This document shows, one piece after another, positions 8,497 through 15,385 of a stretch of 26,542 nucleotides of DNA. The notes beneath the pieces are model-generated. The model was given only the letters and a program-made list of their open reading frames with translations, was not told where the DNA came from and ran no database searches. Source of the DNA: an uncultured Lachnospiraceae bacterium (GTDB taxonomy: Bacteria; Bacillota; Clostridia; Lachnospirales; Lachnospiraceae); NCBI GenBank assembly GCA_905235345.1, contig CAJOLO010000018.1, positions 1-26,542 on the forward strand, written 5' to 3'. The first letter of the stretch is position 1; each line of letters opens with the position of its first letter. The position numbers and the translations under genes were made by a program.

Positions 8497-8530
8497 ATAT
8501 GGGTGTCAAAATATCATTTGACACCCATAT
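8497..8530. terminator. Perfect 14-bp inverted repeat, probable terminator
   Basis: The arms 8497-8510 and 8517-8530 are perfectly complementary (ATATGGGTGTCAAA and its reverse complement) with a 6-base loop. It lies in the 309-base gap between the AIM24 gene stop (8675) and the channel start (8365), about 145 bases downstream of AIM24 in its direction. On the plus strand it ends in ATATTTT. The T-tracts are poor, so it could also be a protein-binding site. Nothing else was recognised in the gap. Confidence 0.5.
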
Positions 8531-8674
8531 TTTCCGGTCTCGCTACCGTGCAATCCCGTAAGGGATTCGATGCAACTTACATATAAATATCGCTCAGCCT
8601 AATCTTAGGAACTGCGCAAAGCATATATCATAATTGTTTAAGTATTTTACTACTATGATACTGTCAAAATAACA

Positions 8675-9355
8675 TCATCCACGGCTCGGCATCATGCTGA
8701 TAATACGACCTGCGAAGTCATTAAAGTTCTGTGTCTGCAATACTACACGTCCCGGTCCCGTAAGCTTTGTAAGGAACAGACCCTCTCCCCCAAAGAAGAT
8801 ATTGCTAAGTCCTTTAACCGTCTCAACTTCATAATGAACTGTCTTATCAAATGCGACAACATTACCTGTATCAACCTTAATTACCTCGCCTGCCGCAAGC
8901 TCTTTAACGACCTGGTCACCATCAACCTCCAGGAATGCATATCCGTCTCCCGAGATATCCTCAAGTATAAATCCCTCTCCTCCGAAAAGACCTGATGAAA
9001 ATTTCTTGGTAAGTGTAATATTGACATTCACACCATCCTGCGCACAAAGGAAAGCTCTCTTCTGTGCAATGATTCCCGGATTACCTGTAAGATTAATCGG
9101 AATAATATCTCCGGGAACAGTTGAACCGAAGGCAATCTTAGCTCCGTCAACATTAGCAGCATATGTTGCCATAAACATGGATTCACCGGCAAACATTCTT
9201 CCAATACCCTTCATGAGACCACCTTTAGTGTTTGTACTCATTGAAATCCCCTCTGTCTGCCATACCATTCCACCGCTTTGCGTGTACATCGACTCCCCTC
9301 TGTTGAGAGTTACTTCCACCGCCGGAACCGTCTTTCCAATGATTTCATACTGCAT
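8675..9355 (-). CDS. AIM24 / TIGR00266 family protein
   Basis: A 226-residue member of the AIM24 (TIGR00266) family, related to the eukaryotic mitochondrial protein AIM24. The fold is a TRAP-like beta structure with internal repeats. Features include the GESMYTQSGGMVWQTEG start, the GESMFM segment, and two related glycine-rich motifs, FGGEGFILEDISG and FFGGEGLFLTKLTGPG, one per half. There is no membrane segment or signal peptide, so it should be cytosolic. The molecular function in bacteria is not established. The start is supported by GGAGG nine bases upstream. It lies 57 bases downstream of proC on the same strand and could be co-transcribed. Confidence 0.93.
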   Translation of the reverse strand: MQYEIIGKTVPAVEVTLNRGESMYTQSGGMVWQTEGISMSTNTKGGLMKGIGRMFAGESMFMATYAANVDGAKIAFGSTVPGDIIPINLTGNPGIIAQKRAFLCAQDGVNVNITLTKKFSSGLFGGEGFILEDISGDGYAFLEVDGDQVVKELAAGEVIKVDTGNVVAFDKTVHYEVETVKGLSNIFFGGEGLFLTKLTGPGRVVLQTQNFNDFAGRIISMMPSRG

Positions 9356-9412
9356 AATTCTCTACCTCCTCGTAAATATAATATATAATCTTCGTATAAA
9401 TTTGATTATATT

Positions 9413-10203
9413 TTATAATCCCTTTGCCTTTGCGGTACATGCCTTCATCGCCTCGATCACCGCACTGCGCATTCCTTTTTCCTCCAACACACGAACTGCC
9501 TCAATGGTTGTTCCGCCCGGAGAACATACCATATCCTTTAACTCTCCCGGATGCTTTCCTGTCTCTAATACCATCTTGGCACTTCCAAGAACCGCCTGTG
9601 CAGCAAATTCATATGCCTGTGCTCTCGGCATACCATCGGCAACCGCCGCATCAGCCATTGCCTCAATGAACATGAATACATACGCAGGTGAACTGCTGCT
9701 TACTGATACTACTACATCCATAAGTCCTTCCGATATAACTTCACACTTGCCGAAGCCCTTCATGATAGTAACAACCCTGTCAAGCTCTTCCTCCGTTACA
9801 TTCTCGTTGCGACATAAAGCTGTAATCCCTTCTCCAACCAGTGCCGGTGTATTAGGCATTGTACGCACAATCTTTATATTCCTACCGAACTTATCCGAAA
9901 CCCAGTCAAGAGTTTTACCGGGTGCAATCGTTACAATTATCTGTTCAGAATTAACACTGTCTTTTATCTCAGTTATAACTCGTAATATTGCGGCTTTACG
10001 GCCAAAACAATAATATCCGACTTTGAAACCACCTCTTTATTATCAGTGGTCACCGCTATTCCAAGGTTATTCTTTGCCTTACAAACACTTGCCTCCAGTA
10101 CATCAGATGCAATTATTTCATCTGAACCTATTATCTTATTCTCAATTATTCCCTTCATCATGGCACTTGCCATATTACCACAACCGATAAATCCTAATTT
10201 CAT
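9413..10203 (-). pseudogene. proC: Pyrroline-5-carboxylate reductase, broken by a one-base frameshift
   Basis: ProC reduces 1-pyrroline-5-carboxylate to L-proline with NAD(P)H, the last step of proline synthesis. The first part (10203 to 9973) codes for MKLGFIGCGNMASAMMKGI (Rossmann GxGxM motif) through VLAVKPQYYEL and then hits TAA. The rest continues in the -1 frame: VITEIKDSVNSEQIIVTIAP, then the RTMPNTPALVGEG motif, and the C-terminal signature with SPGGTT to the stop at 9413. Adding one G beside 9979 (GAGTT to GAGGTT, giving Y-Y-E-V-I) restores 263 residues, the normal length. The junction has no slippery heptamer, so programmed shifting is unlikely. It is either a recent loss of function or a base missed in sequencing. 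The ribosome binding site GGAGG is 12 bases upstream, rather distant. Confidence 0.9.
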
Positions 10204-10370
10204 AATTATATATGTACCTCCTGCAAAAGATTAATACTTTTGATTTATTCACCACTCCGTCTTACACAATCAAGACCGGCTTCGTCTGACATCCATTCTT
10301 AATATATCACTTTCAGCGCTGTGAAGCAATACCGTTTCTTTTCCTAATAAGCTGTTTCAGGTGCAGCCAC

Positions 10371-10468
10371 TGTCTTCTCTTTCACATGAAGATGTAGTCA
10401 GAACCCGCTTGCGTGTCTTCTCTTTTACGTGAAGATGTAGTCAGGACTCGCTTGCATGTCTTCTCTTT
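10371..10468. repeat. 43-bp tandem repeat, about 2.3 copies
   Basis: Units start at 10371, 10414 and 10457 (partial), each opening TGTCTTCTCTTT and each full unit ending in (A/G)GAACCCGCTTGC-like sequence. Units one and two differ at about five positions. The unit contains an imperfect palindrome around TTCACATGAA/TTTACGTGAA. It lies between the CorA stop and the proC start, in a 279-base gap with nothing else recognised. It is too short and irregular for CRISPR. Confidence 0.75.
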
Positions 10469-10482
10469 CCGGTTAAAATATC

Positions 10483-11400
10483 TTACAGCCACTTTTTCTT
10501 TTTGAAAAATAACAAACTACCCAATACAATCACAACACTTACTATGATCACAACCGGGTAGCCCCATCTTGTTTCCAATTCCGGCATATATCTGAAATTC
10601 ATGCCATACCATCCAACGATCAGGGTGAGTGGCATGAATATCGTTGTAACCACCGTCAACACAGTCATAATATGATTCTGCTTGATATCGAGATGAGACT
10701 TATATATATCACGAATCTGCATCGTATAATCATTAAGCCCGATCGATACATCCCGCAATCTGGCTACACGATTGGAAAACAAGTGAAAGTATCGTATATT
10801 TTCCTTCTCAAAGAAGTGATTCTCGTTTTCTTCCAGTTCCTGACCAAGATCCATGAGCTGTTCGTAGTGAACTCGAAGATTCCGTATATCTTTGCGGATA
10901 TCATTGACACGTTCAGCAGTAACCTCTCCTTTATCGTTCAAAATTATGTCATCCATCTCATCCAGTTCTTTCTCATAGTTCTCCATAAGAGTAAGATCAT
11001 CCTTTATGATCTGCTCAAGGAAATCATATAGAAAACGTTCCAGACTTGGAAATTTCCATTTTCTGGTTCTTTGCACTCCCTGAATCAACTGTTTTGCTGT
11101 ACCGCTGTCATCAATGAATACAATCCCCTTCTCATCCAAAGCAAATGCAAATCTCTTATCATTACCTGAAAGATTATTACGATCCGGTATACAGAATGTT
11201 CCTGTCAGAGAATCATAGTTGACTTCTGCCTTAGTTGACATAATCTCATAAGCATCCGGCTCAATATCAATTCCCATATCGAAACTTTCCTGTTCCTCTG
11301 ACCATTCTGCCGAAGTCAAAAGTGCAACATACTGCTGATGTCCGCCTCCGATATCTTCTCTTTCACATTCCTCTAATGTTTCACCAATACGATAATACAT
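10483..11400 (-). CDS. corA: CorA-family divalent metal ion transporter
   Basis: A 305-residue member of the CorA 2-TM-GxN family, which forms pentameric channels for Mg2+ and sometimes Co2+ or Ni2+ in the plasma membrane. The N-terminal alpha/beta cytoplasmic domain is followed by a long helix rich in charged residues (about 120-240). Transmembrane helices are at about 243-263 and 281-299. The signature GMN occurs in WYGMNF (266-268), and the chain ends in FKKKKWL, a positive-inside tail. The loop MPELETRWGYP after GMN carries the acidic and aromatic residues usual for the pore mouth. The start at 11400 has only a modest AAGG site. It stands alone with no M-box or other metal riboswitch recognised upstream. 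Confidence 0.92.
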   Translation of the reverse strand: MYYRIGETLEECEREDIGGGHQQYVALLTSAEWSEEQESFDMGIDIEPDAYEIMSTKAEVNYDSLTGTFCIPDRNNLSGNDKRFAFALDEKGIVFIDDSGTAKQLIQGVQRTRKWKFPSLERFLYDFLEQIIKDDLTLMENYEKELDEMDDIILNDKGEVTAERVNDIRKDIRNLRVHYEQLMDLGQELEENENHFFEKENIRYFHLFSNRVARLRDVSIGLNDYTMQIRDIYKSHLDIKQNHIMTVLTVVTTIFMPLTLIVGWYGMNFRYMPELETRWGYPVVIIVSVVIVLGSLLFFKKKKWL

Positions 11401-11436
11401 TATTATACCTTGCCCTTCTGTTGCAATATCATTAAT

Positions 11437-11709
11437 TTAAGATTTTTTATCCCCTGCTTTATGCACCTTTTCTTCCGGATGCTGGGATATTGATGTAAGC
11501 TGTGGATGAGCCACTCTTCCCTCTTTCAGATTATCAAAACCGATAACAGAGATATCCTCAGGCACATGTAATCCGTTTTTTAAAAAAAAATTGAATGTAC
11601 CGAGAAAGATCATGCCATCCACATTCCATGAAGAAAAGATTGGAATGCTCTCCCTGCATTGTTTAACACAACGAATCTCACTCATATCACTTCCTGCGCC
11701 ATGTAGCAA
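11437..11709 (-). pseudogene. Remnant of a LacI/GalR-family regulator
   Basis: Fragments of a LacI-type sugar-responsive repressor are fused. A middle piece of the periplasmic-binding-like effector domain (SIPIFSSWNVDGMIFLGTF) runs straight into its C-terminal piece (LKNGLHVPEDISVIGFDN, then HPQLTSISQ). About 100 or more residues between them, and the whole N-terminal HTH domain, are missing. The join is at a T9A6 homopolymer (about 11578-11592), a likely deletion end. The frame is open a little upstream of the TTG at 11709 (PGEETVLLHGAGS) to a TGA near 11752. It has no ribosome binding site and is surely non-functional. The original regulon is unknown. Confidence 0.8.
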
Positions 11710-11866
11710 GACAGTTTCTTCTCCCGGATTATATATATGTGTATGAATTGGTCAAATTGCATAGATAAAATCAATAAACTTGTAATTTCGCTTATTTTTT
11801 TCAACATTTTAAACAACTCAGCAACATTTTCCACAAAAGGAAGGACAATAAAGTTCTTCTCCGGAT

Positions 11867-11896
11867 AAAAAAAGGACACCGAAAAACCGGTGTCCT
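11867..11896 (-). terminator. Intrinsic terminator of the DUF6465 gene
   Basis: In minus-strand RNA: a perfect 9-bp stem AGGACACCG...CGGTGTCCT (arms 11888-11896 and 11873-11881), a 6-base loop, and seven U residues. It begins 46 bases past the restored stop of the DUF6465 gene at 11942, so the original 3' end of that gene is well marked. Confidence 0.93.
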
Positions 11897-11941
11897 CTAC
11901 TTATTAAATATATAACTAACTTGAAAATCTTAAGCATCTGA

Positions 11942-12543
11942 TTAAAGATCAACGCTTCCCTGCTCACCATCTGCTGTATAGTATATCTTACCCTCTTCTG
12001 GCTTTACATAAATGTTAAGCTCTTTAACAGTCTTCTTTCCTAAGCATCCGTAACCTTTGCCTTGATATCATCGGTTGTAACCTCATATCCAAAGCACTGA
12101 ACATAAACTGTCTCTGTTGTTTTCTTAGCAGGTGCCTTCTTAGCTGCTGCCTTAGTTGTCGTCTTCTTTGCAGGTGCCTTCTTAGCTGTTGTCTTGGTTG
12201 CCGTTGTCTTCTTTGCTGCTGTCTTCGTAGCTGTTGTCTTCTCTGCTGCCTTAGCTGTCGTTGTCTTCTCTGCTGCCTTAGCTGCTGTTGTCTTCTCTGC
12301 TGCCTTAGCTGCTGTTGTCTTCTCTGCTGCCTTAGCTGCTGTTGTCTTCTCTGCTGCCTTAGCTGCTGTTGTCTTCTCTTCTGTCTTAGCTGCTGTTGCC
12401 TTGGTTGTTGTCTTCTTTGCAGGTGCTTTCTTAGCTGTTGTCTTCTTTGCAGGTGCCTTCTTAGTTGCTACTGCCTCTGCCTTCTTAGCTGCTTCCACCT
12501 TAGCCATAGCTGCCTTAACCTGCTCTTCCTTCTTTGTTGCCAT
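11942..12543 (-). pseudogene. Lys/Ala-rich DUF6465 protein, C-terminus lost by a one-base frameshift
   Basis: From the ATG at 12543 (GGAGGG seven bases upstream) a strongly basic protein is coded: a leader, PAKKTT/AKKAPAKK blocks, six 9-residue repeats of the EKTTAAKAA type, and more KKAPAKK blocks. This resembles histone H1 or HU tails and suggests nucleic-acid binding. A DUF6465 domain begins at TVYVQCFGYEV but stops at TAG (12040-12042) after KVTDA. In the -1 frame the domain goes on: KKTVKELNIYVKPEEGKIYY, then DGEQGSVDL and TAA at 11942. One added pyrimidine (GCTTAGGAAAG to GCTTAYGGAAAG) restores 200 residues. The promoter, ribosome binding site and terminator are intact. The shortened 167-residue product may still be made, with the basic part whole. 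A sequencing error is the main alternative. Confidence 0.88.
12233..12394 (-). repeat. Six in-frame 27-bp coding repeats
   Basis: Units start at 12233, 12260, 12287, 12314, 12341 and 12368. The second to fifth are identical, while the first and last carry small changes. Each codes for nine residues of the type EKTTAAKAA. Such identical in-frame repeats can expand or contract by slippage and so vary the length of the basic domain. Confidence 0.93.
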
Positions 12544-12632
12544 GATTCAACCCTCCATTTTATATAGTAACTGTTCTTTTTTAGCAGTCACGTTATGTAT
12601 ATAAAAACCCACGTTACTAAACTTCAATGTTC

Positions 12633-12661
12633 ATACTACTCCATAAACATATTTTTTGCAA
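12633..12661 (-). promoter_or_regulatory. Sigma-A promoter of the DUF6465 gene
   Basis: On the minus strand, TTGCAA (12656-12661), a 17-base spacer and TAGTAT (12633-12638), about 90 bases before the ATG at 12543. The rest of the 244-base gap to murF is very AT-rich, with no further structure seen. Confidence 0.55.
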
Positions 12662-12787
12662 CTTTTTAAATAATTTTCTCCAGTATCGACAAGCAAAGAA
12701 ATATATTTATAAATATTCAAGACAAAATGCACAAAAAATATATTATTTTTTCATACAATATCAACTATAGTCAAAATTCACTCATCA

Positions 12788-14167
12788 TCATGATGATTTT
12801 AGAATATTGACCAATTCATCTAAATGCATTCCGTTAGACGCTTTAACAAGAAGCAGATCCTCAGGCTGAAGCACAGCCATAAGACTCATCGCAGCTTCCT
12901 CTCTGTCAGATAATGAAAATACTCGTATCTTATCCGAAGCACTTTTCATCATCTCATCTTTAATATATGATGCCAGCTCTCCGACAACATACACCTCATC
13001 CACAGACTTACTCATAAGGTATCTGCCAATTGCTCTATGATACTCCTCCGAATTATCACCAAGCTCCAGCATATCGCCGAGCATGGCAACACGTTTTCCC
13101 TTACAAGGCATATCACATAACACATCAATGCTTGCACGCATCGAATCCGGACTTGCGTTATACGTGTCATCGATCATTGTAAACTTGCCATCGGCTTTTA
13201 TTATCTTTTGACGAGGTCCTTCATAAGATTCCATATATGCAACTGCTTTTTCAATAGGAACACCATTTTCATTAGCAACTGCCAAAGCCGCCACACAATT
13301 CGCAACATTATGCTTTCCGAATGCCTTCAGAAAAACCTCCTTTTGCTGTGCACCATGTACAAATGTAAATGTGGTATGATCACTGTGAAATACAATATTC
13401 TTAGCATAATAATCACACCAGCTCTCAGTTCCGTAATATATGGTCTTGCACGTTATCTTCTCTGTCTTGACTGCATCCTGAAGCATATCATCATCGCCAT
13501 TCAAAAAAAGTATTCCGTCTTTTTTCATGGAATGAATTATAGATAACTTCTGTTTTCTTATATTCTCTCTTGTCTTCATGAACTCAATATGTGCCACACC
13601 GATTGTTGTTACCACTGCCATATCAGGTCTTACCATTTCAGACAAAACATCCATCTGACCATCTTCGCTTATTCCAAGCTCTAAGACTGCTATCTCATCC
13701 CCTGCACTCATTCGCGAAAGTGTAATCGGAACTCCTATCTGAGAATTAAAATTCTTCTCCGTCTGATAGGTTTCCTTTCCTGCCGAAAGGGCATGGGCTA
13801 TCATGGTTCTGGTTGTAGTCTTTCCGACACTCCCCGTTACCGCTACAACCGGAATATCAATAAGTCCGGTTCTGATTCCCGCTCCTATCCTCTTCAATGC
13901 CTCCTGAGTGTCATCGACACGAATATATGGTTTTTCCGCAGCAATAGCACCATCATGTTCAGACGTGAGTGTAGCCGCTCCTTTTTCCAAAGCCGATTCG
14001 ATAAATCTGTGTGCATCAACATTTTCTCCAATAATCGGAACAAAGAGATCACCTTCCTTGATTTCCTTGGAATTAATGCATATATCAGTTATTACCGTAT
14101 TCTCATCGCCGCAAAGCAATACTCCTCCGGTCATTTTTACAATATCCTTAACCGTAATATTCTCCAT
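12788..14167 (-). CDS. murF: UDP-N-acetylmuramoyl-tripeptide--D-alanyl-D-alanine ligase
   Basis: MurF adds D-Ala-D-Ala to UDP-MurNAc-tripeptide with ATP, the last cytoplasmic step of the peptidoglycan stem peptide. The 459-residue chain has the three Mur ligase domains: N-terminal UDP-substrate binding (ITDICINSKEIKEGDLFVPI), the central ATPase with P-loop TGSVGKTT (111-118) and EKNFNSQIGVP, and the C-terminal domain starting at about GPRQKI with DDTYNASPDSM and MLGDMLELG. Length matches the family. The start is supported by AGGAG about 11 bases upstream. No other cell-wall genes (ddl, mraY) flank it. A promoter candidate lies inside an inverted repeat at 14210-14268. Confidence 0.97.
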   Translation of the reverse strand: MENITVKDIVKMTGGVLLCGDENTVITDICINSKEIKEGDLFVPIIGENVDAHRFIESALEKGAATLTSEHDGAIAAEKPYIRVDDTQEALKRIGAGIRTGLIDIPVVAVTGSVGKTTTRTMIAHALSAGKETYQTEKNFNSQIGVPITLSRMSAGDEIAVLELGISEDGQMDVLSEMVRPDMAVVTTIGVAHIEFMKTRENIRKQKLSIIHSMKKDGILFLNGDDDMLQDAVKTEKITCKTIYYGTESWCDYYAKNIVFHSDHTTFTFVHGAQQKEVFLKAFGKHNVANCVAALAVANENGVPIEKAVAYMESYEGPRQKIIKADGKFTMIDDTYNASPDSMRASIDVLCDMPCKGKRVAMLGDMLELGDNSEEYHRAIGRYLMSKSVDEVYVVGELASYIKDEMMKSASDKIRVFSLSDREEAAMSLMAVLQPEDLLLVKASNGMHLDELVNILKSS

Positions 14168-14209
14168 CTAAATTACATCTCCTGTCATTTTTTCTCAAAT
14201 AATTAGGTG

Positions 14210-14268
14210 ATTGCGAAACTCATTAATATTGTGTATTAGATTGTACATATAAACAAGGGTTTCGCAAT
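14210..14268 (-). promoter_or_regulatory. 10-bp inverted repeat framing a candidate murF promoter
   Basis: ATTGCGAAAC (14210-14219) and its exact reverse complement (14259-14268) are separated by 39 bases. On the minus strand, TTGCGA within the upstream arm (14262-14267) and TACAAT (14240-14245) form a -35/-10 pair with 16-base spacing, about 75 bases before the murF start. Two protein-binding half-sites flanking a promoter, or a long-loop hairpin, are both possible. Confidence 0.4.
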
Positions 14269-14371
14269 TATCTACTTTCAGCCACTTTGTTCATTCTTTC
14301 AGGTCGCCTTCAGTTACATCTGCTTTTCACCTTATGAAGCTTCCTGCATACACGCTCAAGCTCTGCGATGC

Positions 14372-15199
14372 TCATTCTTTCATTATCTGTTCAAGATACC
14401 TTGCGACTCCATTCTCCTCATTGGAAGGAATGACCGAATCTGCCATGTTCTGAATCTCCGGATGTGCATTACTTACAGCATAGAAATAGTCACAGGCCTC
14501 ATAAAGAGCCTTATCGTTAAGATTATCACCAAATCCTGTAACACTGTCATACTTTCCCTGTTTTCTCAAAAACTCAAGTGCATCTTTCTTCGAAGCAGCA
14601 TCACTGTATATCTCTAACATATAATATTCACTGTTATATACATCAGGGTAAAATTCTGTCTTAACCCCTTTCACAACCGTAAGCTCTCTCCTTAGTCCCT
14701 CCAGTTTCTCCTTAGGTTCTCTTAACACACAATAAAGTATTCTGTCTCCCGCAACCAGACTCAGATCCTCAACCTCAACAAATTTCTTGTCATATTTCAT
14801 GATTCGCTCGTTACGAAAATAGTTTAATGATTTCGATTCCACACTATCATAATATGCAGTAAACTGTCCATCCTTTACCCCATAGAGAAAGCACGAAAGA
14901 CCTCTCATTTTTATAAGTCCCAGAATGACCATAACCACCAGCTCGTCCAAATACTCCTCTTTTATATACCTTTCATTGGCTATATCATAAACCAACACGC
15001 CATTCATCAACGTAATCGGCAGTTTAAGATTAAGAGGTTTCAGTATCTTAAGAGCTGTCGCAGGGGTTCTTGCTGTCGAAATGGTGAAATCCATCCCTTC
15101 CGATATACATTTATTAATTATCTCTATTGTCTCTTCATTTAACTTGGCGGCTACATTCAAAAGGGTTCCGTCAAGATCGCTAACAAATAATCTTTTCAT
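14372..15199 (-). CDS. Cof-type HAD-superfamily phosphatase
   Basis: A 275-residue haloacid-dehalogenase hydrolase with a C2-type (Cof) cap, likely acting on sugar phosphates, nucleotides or flavin phosphate in the cytoplasm. Motif I is VSDLDGTLL (nucleophile D8, acid D10), motif II is ISTART (about 40-45), and the catalytic Lys lies in the AASKKDALEF region. Motif IV is GFGDNLNDKALYE. The start is clear: AAGGAG is six bases before the ATG at 15199. The substrate cannot be told from sequence because the family is promiscuous. The 186-base gap upstream (15200-15385) shows no feature. Confidence 0.92.
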   Translation of the reverse strand: MKRLFVSDLDGTLLNVAAKLNEETIEIINKCISEGMDFTISTARTPATALKILKPLNLKLPITLMNGVLVYDIANERYIKEEYLDELVVMVILGLIKMRGLSCFLYGVKDGQFTAYYDSVESKSLNYFRNERIMKYDKKFVEVEDLSLVAGDRILYCVLREPKEKLEGLRRELTVVKGVKTEFYPDVYNSEYYMLEIYSDAASKKDALEFLRKQGKYDSVTGFGDNLNDKALYEACDYFYAVSNAHPEIQNMADSVIPSNEENGVARYLEQIMKE

Positions 15200-15385
15200 T
15201 TCGTCTCCTTTGTACTTGTTTCGTCAAGACTCGCTGTGTTGAGTTTATCACAAGGTTTATGTGAATACAAGATGTTTCTGTTTGTATGAGGTTTGCGCCT
15301 GCATTTCCAAGTTAATATTCACATTGAACTGTTCCGGTAAGATGTGTGTATTTGTTCTTTGAGCGGGATACTTCCGCAAATTTTA

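Noticed and set aside
9973..9982. Programmed ribosomal frameshifting in proC
   Set aside because: No slippery heptamer and no need for two products are known for ProC; a mutation or missed base explains it better.
9006..10013. Long open frame on the plus strand opposite AIM24 and proC
   Set aside because: It is antisense to two recognisable genes, has no ribosome binding site, and its composition resembles no protein family; it is a shadow of the coding strand.
11682..11879. 65-codon open frame on the minus strand downstream of the DUF6465 terminator
   Set aside because: It starts inside the terminator, has no ribosome binding site, and overlaps the LacI remnant in another frame.
12034..12050. 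Programmed frameshifting at the DUF6465 stop
   Set aside because: The sequence GAT GCT TAG is not slippery, and no downstream structure was evident.
12233..12394. Possible CRISPR array because of regular repeats
   Set aside because: The 27-bp units are head-to-tail with no spacers and are in frame inside a coding region.
12194..12604. Hydrophobic Val/Ala repeat frame on the plus strand opposite the DUF6465 gene
   Set aside because: It is the antisense reading of the Lys/Ala repeats, with no start signals; the minus-strand gene has promoter, ribosome binding site and terminator.
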